DNA of 39,957 nucleotides from Burkholderiales bacterium (GTDB lineage: Bacteria; Pseudomonadota; Gammaproteobacteria; Burkholderiales; SG8-39). A model generated the notes under the pieces. That model made no database searches. It had not been told where the DNA came from and saw only the letters and a list, made by a program, of their open reading frames with translations. A program made the translations under genes and the position numbers. The stretch spans positions 1 through 39,957 of the forward strand of contig JADGRQ010000038.1 of NCBI GenBank assembly GCA_017880775.1, given 5' to 3'. Positions 8,022 to 14,817 of the stretch are shown piece after piece (position 1 is the first letter of the stretch; the number at the start of each line of letters is the position of its first letter).

Positions 8022-8835
8022 AGTATTTCCGTTCCTTTCGCGTCGGGCGACGCGCGCGCATTTCCCCGACGTAGCGCCGCACGTAATCGGCGAGGAACAG
8101 CTTGTCGCCGCCGACCGTGAACAGCATTACGCCGCGATGTTTCCACTCTTCCATCACCTGACGGCACTCCTCCGCCGCGGGTGCAAAGATCGGCATGATC
8201 AACGGCACACCTGCCCGCCTCGCCGCCTCAACCAACCTCGCCATCGCGTTCACGACCTCGGAATGGCGCATGTCGTTGCCGTAACCCATGGCGACGGCGA
8301 GGTCGAACGGCCCGGCCAGGACCGCAGCAATACCAGGAACCGTCGCGATTGCGTCACAATTCTCGACCCCCTCGGGCGTCTCCACCAAGGCAATGACTGC
8401 AGTCTCGGTGTCGGAGCGCTCGGCATATGCGCGCCATTCAGCAGTGAACTGCCCAGCCGAGCGCACCATGGGGCAGGCACTGCGTTGTCCGCTCGGGCCG
8501 AAGCGGGCGGCACGCACCGCGGCTTCAGCGGCTTCACGCGTCGAGATTCCCGGAACGACGACCGCCGCCGCGCCCAGGTCGCAGGCCTGCAGGATCAGGT
8601 GCGGGAGATTGTCCGCGACCCGGACGATCGGCACCAGGCCGTTGGCTGCGCAGGCCCGCGCCATGTTCTCCAGCGTCTGCATCGCGAGCGAAGTGTGCTG
8701 TGCATCGAGGATCACGAAGTCGAAGCCGCAGGTGCCCAGGATGTCGATCACCTCGGGGGCGCCGATCTGCGACCAGGTGCCGAGCACCACATGCCCGCTT
8801 TCGCCGAGTTTCAATAGTTCGCTGAATGTACGCAT
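8011..8835 (-). CDS. HpcH/HpaI family aldolase
   Basis: A 274-residue class II aldolase of the family that cleaves 4-hydroxy-2-oxo acids. Counting from the chosen ATG, the catalytic His47 lies in LDAQHTSL, Arg72 in IVRVADN, metal ligand Glu152 in VETPEGVEN and Asp178 in GPFDLAVAMG, matching the HpaI arrangement. I start at 8835 (MRTFSELLKLG) because the longer frame upstream of it is Arg-rich and unlike the family. The family commonly acts on products of aromatic meta-cleavage or on sugar-acid derivatives; the natural substrate here is not clear. A C-terminal basic tail (RARRPTRKERKYYEG) overlaps the BrnA-like gene. Confidence 0.88.
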   Translation of the reverse strand: MRTFSELLKLGESGHVVLGTWSQIGAPEVIDILGTCGFDFVILDAQHTSLAMQTLENMARACAANGLVPIVRVADNLPHLILQACDLGAAAVVVPGISTREAAEAAVRAARFGPSGQRSACPMVRSAGQFTAEWRAYAERSDTETAVIALVETPEGVENCDAIATVPGIAAVLAGPFDLAVAMGYGNDMRHSEVVNAMARLVEAARRAGVPLIMPIFAPAAEECRQVMEEWKHRGVMLFTVGGDKLFLADYVRRYVGEMRARRPTRKERKYYEG

Positions 8836-9062
8836 TCGCGTGTCGCTCCTCGACTGGCAGAGTATGCGGACCGATTGCGTTGCGTTGCGGCCGAACACTT
8901 CGCGTAACCTGCCGCCGGAGCGCGCAGCGCGGAGGGTACCCAACAGCCCGGCTGTTGGACGGTCAGGTTCACGCGCTGGTCAGGCCGCATGTTGCTGTGG
9001 TGGAATGTGACCTCGCATTGTCATGTTGGCTTTTTAAAAACGGGGGGATTTCGAGCGAAATA

Positions 9063-9914
9063 TTAATAACTCGGACGATCATCGTAGAACGCCCACTTCA
9101 GACCACTTAGATCGGAGTTCCGCATCGGATTCGAGAGGTATGGGACATAGTCGATCTGGAATCTTGAGTCAATCGGCTGAATGCAAACCGGGTCGGTAGC
9201 GGGGTTGTTCAGATTGATCGTAACGCTCTTCTCGCCGGACGATGATGCATTCACGGTGGCTGGCACAAACCAAATGTGGTCCAAAGGATAGGGTGGAAAC
9301 TTCGCAATATAGTCATCGATATTGACTGTGGGTTTGGGTAGATCTGGCCCATAGATCTCAACTGCGCGGGTATGTGATTCACCTAGCTCAGCGAACCACA
9401 CGCGAGTGAAACCATGTGGCAACAGATGCGCGCCTAAACAAAGTAGTTCGAAGAATTCACTTCCTTCGCTCCGGTCGTTGCGTAGTATCTTGTGCTGATG
9501 TGATGAGTGAAGTAGAAGCCAAACTTCTCTCGCCCCCGTCCTTGCTAGATACTTAGGTATATAGGGATGCTTTTCTTCAATAGCGTTGCGGACCCACAAG
9601 TGTGGCTCTCTCGGGAGTAGGATTTCGTAGGCTCTATTTTCGAGGATGTGCCGCTTTCCCAAGAACTTCAGCAACTCTGGATGTGCGATATAGCGGCACT
9701 CGACCGCGATGATTTCCCCCTTGACGAGGAAAAGTGCATCTGGTGCATCGGATATCTCCGGCGCATGTATGGGCGGAATACCGTGTGCCTCTAGTGCCCG
9801 AGCGAAAAGACTCAGAGCAACTCTTTCAGACGCCTTCCACTCCGATCTCATACAGTGGTCCAGTGCATTTCTCGCAGACGCAGTGCCTCTCGTGCGGCTT
9901 AACGCCGTGTTCAC
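9063..9914 (-). CDS. Putative PD-(D/E)XK nuclease-like protein
   Basis: A 283-residue protein I do not recognise as a named family. Residues 27-46 form a helix (KASERVALSLFARALEAHGI) followed by a strand pair, APDALFLVKGEIIAVECRYI. Here Pro58-Asp59, then Glu72-x-Arg74, fits the PD-x(n)-(D/E)xK nuclease core with Lys replaced by Arg. Further on, WVRNAIEEKHPYIPKYLARTG followed by REVWLLLHSS looks like the later helix and strand of such a fold. The nuclease assignment is inference. The start is uncertain: GTG at 9914 or ATG at 9851, neither with a strong ribosome site. The gene lies 18 bases after the HEPN gene, almost certainly in one transcript, and shares its lower G+C. Confidence 0.6.
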   Translation of the reverse strand: MNTALSRTRGTASARNALDHCMRSEWKASERVALSLFARALEAHGIPPIHAPEISDAPDALFLVKGEIIAVECRYIAHPELLKFLGKRHILENRAYEILLPREPHLWVRNAIEEKHPYIPKYLARTGAREVWLLLHSSHQHKILRNDRSEGSEFFELLCLGAHLLPHGFTRVWFAELGESHTRAVEIYGPDLPKPTVNIDDYIAKFPPYPLDHIWFVPATVNASSSGEKSVTINLNNPATDPVCIQPIDSRFQIDYVPYLSNPMRNSDLSGLKWAFYDDRPSY

Positions 9915-9932
9915 CGCGGCGGCGTCCGCAAC

Positions 9933-10832
9933 CTACGTGCTCGGCGATATTTCACGGTAAACCTGTTTTAACAGTGAATCCAGCTTCGCAGTCATGGCAT
10001 CTAGTTCAGGTACTCGATGACCTTCATGTACGATCTTGCTCCGAGCCTGGTACGCCTCGTCTACGAAATCTCGATCCTCTTTACTAAGTTTTGTATTGAT
10101 CAATAATCGACGAATAGCTCTTCGAACCGACTCTCTTTTTAGCCCTTCGAGCTGACCTAGGAGAGATGCTTTCAGGTCAGCATCCTCGATCCTGAATGTT
10201 TCGATTGTAGATCTCAGGTCCATGACTAAAGGGCCCAGATCGCTAGAGAGATCCTGCTGCCCGGCTAGCGCCTCGAAAGCGCTCACAAGCATTATCAGTT
10301 TGGATCGATTGTTGTTCTCGAATCGTGATGACGCGCATAGCTCCATGGAGAGAAGCAATGAGTATGGAACCTGGGAGTGGTGCTCGAAACCTGTCTCGAG
10401 AGCGGCGACAAACTCGTTTGTTTGCACATGGCTAGTACTTGAGCCGAACCCTTGGACTGAGGCACCCATACTCGCTGTGCGGTCAATCACCCTGCACGGC
10501 AAAGGAGAATCCGGCCAAGATAGCGACATGCCCCATTGACGTTCGATTGCAACGTTTAACAATGCATATGCCAATCTCGTCCCGAGGTTTTCCGCATCGC
10601 TAGCAGTATCGGTCGCATCGATGGTTAGTCGGTATCCGGCAGCCCCGGCGTCCTCGAGTTGCGGATGAATTTTTCGGCGTTCCAGCGTAAGAATGTAGTC
10701 CTGATCCCAAAGAAGGGACACGTTTGCGCTATCGAGATCTTTGAACCCGCCAACGCTGTTGAGCATGAAGTCAACTTTTGTTGCCCAGCTGTAGACGTTT
10801 GGTTTATTGCGAATGTCTTTTCGAGACGGCAT
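9933..10832 (-). CDS. HEPN-domain protein (ApeA-like), candidate RNase
   Basis: A 299-residue protein starting at ATG 10832. Residues about 175-295 form an all-helical domain: RSKLIMLVSAFEALAG, LEGLKRESVRRAIRRLL, then FVDEAYQARSKIVHEG. The last block contains Arg264-S-K-I-V-His269, an exact RX4-6H motif, the catalytic signature of HEPN ribonucleases. It resembles the ApeA-type HEPN family known from abortive-infection and other conflict systems. The N-terminal 170 residues show no known domain and might sense a trigger. The gene is the first of a two-gene unit with the nuclease-like protein downstream. It is strikingly poorer in G+C than the genes around the island, suggesting acquisition by transfer. 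RNase activity is inferred from the motif. Confidence 0.75.
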   Translation of the reverse strand: MPSRKDIRNKPNVYSWATKVDFMLNSVGGFKDLDSANVSLLWDQDYILTLERRKIHPQLEDAGAAGYRLTIDATDTASDAENLGTRLAYALLNVAIERQWGMSLSWPDSPLPCRVIDRTASMGASVQGFGSSTSHVQTNEFVAALETGFEHHSQVPYSLLLSMELCASSRFENNNRSKLIMLVSAFEALAGQQDLSSDLGPLVMDLRSTIETFRIEDADLKASLLGQLEGLKRESVRRAIRRLLINTKLSKEDRDFVDEAYQARSKIVHEGHRVPELDAMTAKLDSLLKQVYREISPST

Positions 10833-11217
10833 CGGTTTCCGTGCACATCAAAATGAGGGGTTCACGAAAGTTTCGCCTAACATGAATTGAACAGCGTGCA
10901 CCCCATGCTAGAAGCATCTACCCGTAGTAGCAAGTTGGCACGAGTAGAAATGCGTTTCTGCCGGCAGGTATCTACCTATGGAGACTCGCCGCTTCGCGTC
11001 GATCCGCCGCCGACCACTCGTTCGGCGATCTCTAGCCGCATCGCATCGCGCCACTGATCTCCCAAAGCATCTGCGCCGAGCGGCAGATCGCCCCGAGGCG
11101 CTCCGCGCGCTCGCGCAGATCCCCGGGGAAAATCCCCATCACCGCCAACCGCGAAACACCCACCCTCCCTCACCCACGCACGCGTTACGATCCCTCCTTT
11201 CAACCACGCGACCCGAC
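10833..11217. other. Intergenic stretch between HEPN gene and thioesterase gene
   Basis: The 385 bases separate two divergent genes. The left third is moderate in G+C and probably holds the promoter of the HEPN gene; I could not pick convincing -35/-10 boxes. It contains short palindromes such as CTGCCGGCAG and AGGTATCTACCT near 10960-10980. The right two thirds return to the high G+C of the chromosome and have open frames with arginine- and proline-rich translations, which I take as chance. The change in composition near 10980 may mark the island border. Confidence 0.4.
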
Positions 11218-11667
11218 ATGCCTGCCGCAATCCCCGAAGGCTTCCGCGCCCTCAACCTGCCGCGCAACCCCTTCATCGAGGCCAATGGTCCACTCTACGG
11301 CCGGATCGACGACGGCGCCTTTGTCATGGGTTTCCTGTGCGAGCAAAAGCACTGCAACCCGATGATGGTGTGCCACGGCGGCATGGTCGCGACGCTCGCC
11401 GACATGCTGCTGCTCCTCGGCACCAACATCCAGGCTAAGCTCGGCCAGTTCCTGCTCACCGTGAGTCTCGACATCGACTTCGTCGCACCGGTGAAGCAGG
11501 GCGACTGGCTGGAAGGCCGCGCCGAGGTGCTGCGCGCCGGCAAGAGCATAATCTTCACCGAGGGGTGCATGACCGTCGCGGGCGCGACGGTGGCGCGCGT
11601 CAACGCGATCCTCAAGCCGAGCGGCAGGCCGCTGGCCGATTTCACGCCGGGACAGTATTTCACCTGA
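11218..11667 (+). CDS. PaaI/DUF4442-like hotdog thioesterase
   Basis: A 149-residue hotdog-fold protein. The signature CHGGMVATLADMLLLLG matches the conserved HGG-x(4)-LaD helix of PaaI-type acyl-CoA thioesterases, followed by VSLDIDFVAPVKQGDWLEGRAEVLRAG, the expected strands. I start at the ATG at 11218, because the longer upstream extension is low-complexity and unlike the family. The enzyme would hydrolyse an acyl-CoA of unknown identity. The gene lies 13 bases before the FMN oxidoreductase gene on the same strand, so the two are probably co-transcribed. Confidence 0.85.
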   Translation: MPAAIPEGFRALNLPRNPFIEANGPLYGRIDDGAFVMGFLCEQKHCNPMMVCHGGMVATLADMLLLLGTNIQAKLGQFLLTVSLDIDFVAPVKQGDWLEGRAEVLRAGKSIIFTEGCMTVAGATVARVNAILKPSGRPLADFTPGQYFT

Positions 11668-11680
11668 TGCGCATCAGCCC

Positions 11681-12766
11681 ATGAACGATCGCGCAACGGA
11701 TTCCGAAACCTTCCTCACGCTGCAGGAGATCGTCGCCGCCGCGCGGCGTGCGCTCGCGCCGGGTCCGTGGAATTACCTGATCGGCGGTGCGGAAACCGAG
11801 ACGACGGTGCGACGCAACCGTCTGGCGCTCGATTCGCTCGCGTTCCGGCCGCGCGTGCTGCGCGATGTACGCCGCGTCGATGCGAGCTCAGCCTTCCTCG
11901 GCCGGCCTGTGCGCTTGCCCGTGCTGCTCGCGCCGGTGGGCGGCATGGAATCCCTGGTCGACGGCGGCGCGGCCACGGCCGCCCGCGCGGCCGCGGCCTT
12001 CGGCGTGCCGCAGATGCTCTCCTCGGTGTGCGCTCCGGGGCTTGAGCAAACCGCGGCAGCCGCGGACGCGCTGCGCGTGTTCCAGCTCTACGTGCGCGGA
12101 GACGATCCCTGGGTGGACGACTGGGTGCGGCGCGCCCGCGACAACGGATATGCCGCCTTCTGCCTGACCGTGGACACCGCGTGCTACAGCCGGCGCGAAC
12201 GCGATCTGGTTGCCCGCTACGTCAAGCCTTGGCGCGCCGACGCGGCGAAGGGCACGCAGTTCCAGGCGGCACTGTCCTGGGATCAGGTCAGGCGCTTCCA
12301 CGACAAGCATGACCTGCCGCTCATCCTGAAAGGCATCGCAAGCGCCGAGGATGCGGCAATCGCGGTGGAGCACGGCGTCGAAGTGGTCTACGTCTCCAAC
12401 CATGGCGGGCGGCAGCTCGATCACGGGCTCGGCAGCATCGCGGTGCTGCCGCAGGTCGTCGAAGCGGTGGCCGGGCGCGCCGAAGTCTGGGTGGACGGAG
12501 GATTCATGCGCGGCTCGGACGTGGTGAAGGCGATTGCGCTCGGGGCGCGCTGCGTCGGCCTGGGTCGGCTGGCGTGCCTGGGGCTGGCGGCCGGCGGCGT
12601 CGCAGGGCTGGTGCGAACGCTGGAGATCCTGGAGGAGGAGATCCGCACCTGCCTCGGGCTGCTCGGGGTAACGTCGCTGGCGCAGTTGAAACCCGAGCAC
12701 CTGTGCGCGGCGCCGCCGGTCTGCGTACCCGGCGTGCTGAGCGCGTTTCCGTTGCTGGGGGACTAG
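11681..12766 (+). CDS. FMN-dependent alpha-hydroxy-acid oxidase/dehydrogenase
   Basis: A 361-residue TIM-barrel flavoenzyme of the glycolate oxidase/lactate dehydrogenase family. Residues equivalent to the spinach glycolate oxidase active site are all present: Tyr32 (NYLIGGA), Tyr137 (FQLYVRG), Asp165 (LTVDT), Lys217 (LILKGI), His241 and Arg244 in SNHGGRQLD. The second FMN phosphate-binding block is VDGGFMRGSDVVKAIALGA. It would oxidise an L-2-hydroxy acid to the 2-oxo acid; which one, and whether oxygen or a quinone is the acceptor, cannot be told. Its end overlaps the convergent TPR gene by four bases. Confidence 0.93.
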   Translation: MNDRATDSETFLTLQEIVAAARRALAPGPWNYLIGGAETETTVRRNRLALDSLAFRPRVLRDVRRVDASSAFLGRPVRLPVLLAPVGGMESLVDGGAATAARAAAAFGVPQMLSSVCAPGLEQTAAAADALRVFQLYVRGDDPWVDDWVRRARDNGYAAFCLTVDTACYSRRERDLVARYVKPWRADAAKGTQFQAALSWDQVRRFHDKHDLPLILKGIASAEDAAIAVEHGVEVVYVSNHGGRQLDHGLGSIAVLPQVVEAVAGRAEVWVDGGFMRGSDVVKAIALGARCVGLGRLACLGLAAGGVAGLVRTLEILEEEIRTCLGLLGVTSLAQLKPEHLCAAPPVCVPGVLSAFPLLGD

Positions 12767-13236
12767 CGCTTCTGCCTCGCCTCGTACTCCGCGACCGCTT
12801 TTTTCAGGTCGTCGTACTCCTCGCAGCCGAAAAAGCACAGCCGGTCGAGCGTGGCGAGATGCTCCTTCGCCTTGGCCGGATTGTTGACCATCAGGTAGGC
12901 CTCGCCGATGTACTCGTGCGCGTTGCGGTGCTTGGGATCGATGCGCAGGGCCTCGTTGTAGTGCTTGAACACGACGTCCAAGTCGGGGTTGGGCCCCTTG
13001 CGCGTCGTGTAGGCGTACAGGTTGTGGTAGTCGGCGTTCTGCGGATTGCGCATCAGGGCATCCATCAGACCCTTCTGGGCGCCCACCCAGTCCTGCTTCG
13101 CGATGGCCGCCCGCGCCGCTTCGATGACGGGATCCGCAGGCTCGATGGGTTTGTCGGGTGCACCTCCAGCGCCAAACACCGCCGCCGAGCAGAACAGAAA
13201 ACCGATTGCCAGGAACCTCGCGTTGCGTATCATCAT
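12763..13236 (-). CDS. Exported TPR-repeat protein
   Basis: A 157-residue protein with a signal peptide (ARFLAIGFLFCSAAVFGAG). The mature part has two to three TPR-like helical pairs: ARAAIAKQDWVGAQKGLMDALMRNPQN, DVVFKHYNEALRIDPKHRNAHEYIGEAYLMVNNPAKAKEHL. A pair of close cysteines (LCFFGCEEYDDL) near the C-terminus is conserved-looking and could form a disulfide. I place the start at the ATG at 13236 because GGAGAGG sits five bases upstream; the longer frame has no ribosome site. The role is probably protein-protein interaction in the periplasm. Confidence 0.8.
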   Translation of the reverse strand: MMIRNARFLAIGFLFCSAAVFGAGGAPDKPIEPADPVIEAARAAIAKQDWVGAQKGLMDALMRNPQNADYHNLYAYTTRKGPNPDLDVVFKHYNEALRIDPKHRNAHEYIGEAYLMVNNPAKAKEHLATLDRLCFFGCEEYDDLKKAVAEYEARQKR

Positions 13237-13342
13237 ATGAGCCTCTCCATGCTTGCAGATCGAACCGTGCCGGGGCATTCTAGCCTCCGGCCCCACCCGC
13301 AGTACGGAAGCGGCCCGGCCGCAGATTCAGGAGGTGTCAAAT

Positions 13343-13990
13343 ATGCCACGCCTTGCTGTCTTCCTGCTGACGCTGCTCTGCAGCATGGCTGTGCTCGCGC
13401 AGTCCGGCCCCTACTCGAACCGCGCGGAAGCCCTCAAGGGCCTTGCGAACGCCGACGCTTCGCAGCGTGCGCGTGCCGTGACCTGGATCGCCAATCACGG
13501 CACGCCCGCCGACGACGAGATCCTGCGGCAACGCCTCACCGACGAGAGCCCGTTCGTGCGCGGTTTCGCCGAACAGGGGCTGTGGCTGCTGTGGAGCCGG
13601 TCCGGCGACCCCGAGATCGACCGGCTGATGGCGCGCGGTATCGAGGAGATGCAGGCAGGCCGCCACAAGGCGTCGATCGCCACCTTCAGCGAGGTGATCC
13701 GCCGCAAACCCGGCTTCGCCGAGGGGTGGAACCGCCGCGCTACCGTGCTCTACCTCGCCGGCGAATACACGAGATCGATCGCCGATTGCGACGAGGTGAT
13801 CAAACGCAACCCGTACCACTTCGGCGCGCTTGCGGGCTATGGACAGATCTATTTCCAGCTCGAGCAGTACGAAAAGGCGATCCAGTACTGGATGCGCGCG
13901 CTCGAAGTCAACCCCAACATGCTTGGCGTCGAGGTGAACATCAAGGGCGCCGAGATGCTGCTCGCCGAAAAGCACAAGCGCTCGATCTGA
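13343..13990 (+). CDS. Exported HEAT/TPR-repeat protein
   Basis: A 215-residue protein with a signal peptide (RLAVFLLTLLCSMAVLAQS). After it comes a short HEAT-like pair (WIANHGTPADDEILRQRL, FVRGFAEQGLWLLW). Then three TPR units follow: IEEMQAGRHKASIATFSEVIRRKPGFAEGW, ATVLYLAGEYTRSIADCDEVIKRNPYHFGAL and IYFQLEQYEKAIQYWMRALEVNPN. The start at 13343 has GGAGGTG seven bases upstream, which rules out the longer frame. It is divergent from the other exported TPR gene, with 106 bases between the two starts; similar proteins are widespread in proteobacteria without known function. Confidence 0.85.
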   Translation: MPRLAVFLLTLLCSMAVLAQSGPYSNRAEALKGLANADASQRARAVTWIANHGTPADDEILRQRLTDESPFVRGFAEQGLWLLWSRSGDPEIDRLMARGIEEMQAGRHKASIATFSEVIRRKPGFAEGWNRRATVLYLAGEYTRSIADCDEVIKRNPYHFGALAGYGQIYFQLEQYEKAIQYWMRALEVNPNMLGVEVNIKGAEMLLAEKHKRSI

Positions 13991-14002
13991 GGAGCCCCGC
14001 GA

Positions 14003-14788
14003 TCAGGCGGCGCCCAGCCGCTCGGCCATCTCGATGATCGCGCGGGCCGTCTCGCGAGGATGCTCGAAGGGAAACAGGTGCCCGCCGGGCAGCTTCATGA
14101 ACTCGAAGCGCCCGCGCATCGGCGCGAGGCCGGTGCGCTTCACCACGTTCGAATCCGCACCGCCGATGAAGCCCGCCGGAACGCGCAGGTGTTTCAGATA
14201 GCGGTGCATGCCGTGCGGGATGGTGCGGTAGATGCGGTACTCGATCGCCGGATCGATCTTCAGGTGCAGCGCTCCGTCGCGCTCGGTGAGTCCGTGGCGC
14301 ACGTAATCGCGCAGGCATTCAGGCGTGAAATGCCGGAACAGCCTGCGCGTGCGGAAGTGGCGTTCGGCCTCGGCGAGGCTGGCCCAGGTGCTGCGCCGGT
14401 CGCGCGTCGCGCCCGCGGGGGTCACGCGATCGACGATGCCGAAGCGCTTGGTCGCGCCGAGCAGCCGTCCCTTGATCGGGCCGATGATCGGCGCATCGAG
14501 CAGGATCACGGCGCGCACCAGCTCGGGTCGGCGCACTGCCGCGAGGTACGAGAGATAGCCGCCGAGCGAATGACCGACCGCGAGCACAGGTTTTCGATGG
14601 CGCTCGAATCGCTCGATCAGCTGCGCGACCAGCAGCTTCCAGCCTTCGGTGGGAGGATGTTGCGGGTCCATGCCGAGCGCTTCGATGGATTCGATCCGGA
14701 ATCGATCCGCGAGCACCTCGAACAGCGCACGATAGGCCGGTGCGGGGAACCCGTTGGCGTGCGAAAAATGCAACAGCGGCTTGCTCAC
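14003..14788 (-). CDS. Alpha/beta hydrolase
   Basis: A 261-residue alpha/beta-hydrolase. It opens with the typical strand and oxyanion region PLLHFSHANGFPAPAYRALF; the nucleophile elbow is GHSLGGYLS; the late Asp is probably in FIGGADSNVV and the His in LPGGHLFPFEHP. I chose the GTG at 14788, because upstream of it the frame is arginine-rich shadow sequence of the neighbouring gene. The gene follows the PAS-GGDEF-EAL gene by 29 bases on the same strand. The substrate is unknown; the family covers esterases, lactonases and dehalogenase-like enzymes. Confidence 0.88.
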   Translation of the reverse strand: MSKPLLHFSHANGFPAPAYRALFEVLADRFRIESIEALGMDPQHPPTEGWKLLVAQLIERFERHRKPVLAVGHSLGGYLSYLAAVRRPELVRAVILLDAPIIGPIKGRLLGATKRFGIVDRVTPAGATRDRRSTWASLAEAERHFRTRRLFRHFTPECLRDYVRHGLTERDGALHLKIDPAIEYRIYRTIPHGMHRYLKHLRVPAGFIGGADSNVVKRTGLAPMRGRFEFMKLPGGHLFPFEHPRETARAIIEMAERLGAA

Positions 14789-14817
14789 CGCCGCATTATC
14801 GGCTGGAACGCCGCCGG

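Noticed and set aside
8944-9062. TTTTTAAAAA-type sequence after the nuclease-like gene as a terminator
   Set aside because: No stable stem is adjacent, and the position is downstream of the nuclease-like gene only on the wrong strand.
10870-10960. A GCCTAAC heptamer near 10875 resembling an integron attC core
   Set aside because: No matching GTTRRRY partner at a suitable distance, no integrase and no gene-cassette layout.
10976-11230. Open frames on both strands between the HEPN gene and the thioesterase gene
   Set aside because: Translations are rich in Arg, Pro and Gly, have no ribosome site and no recognisable family; typical of chance frames in G+C-rich DNA.
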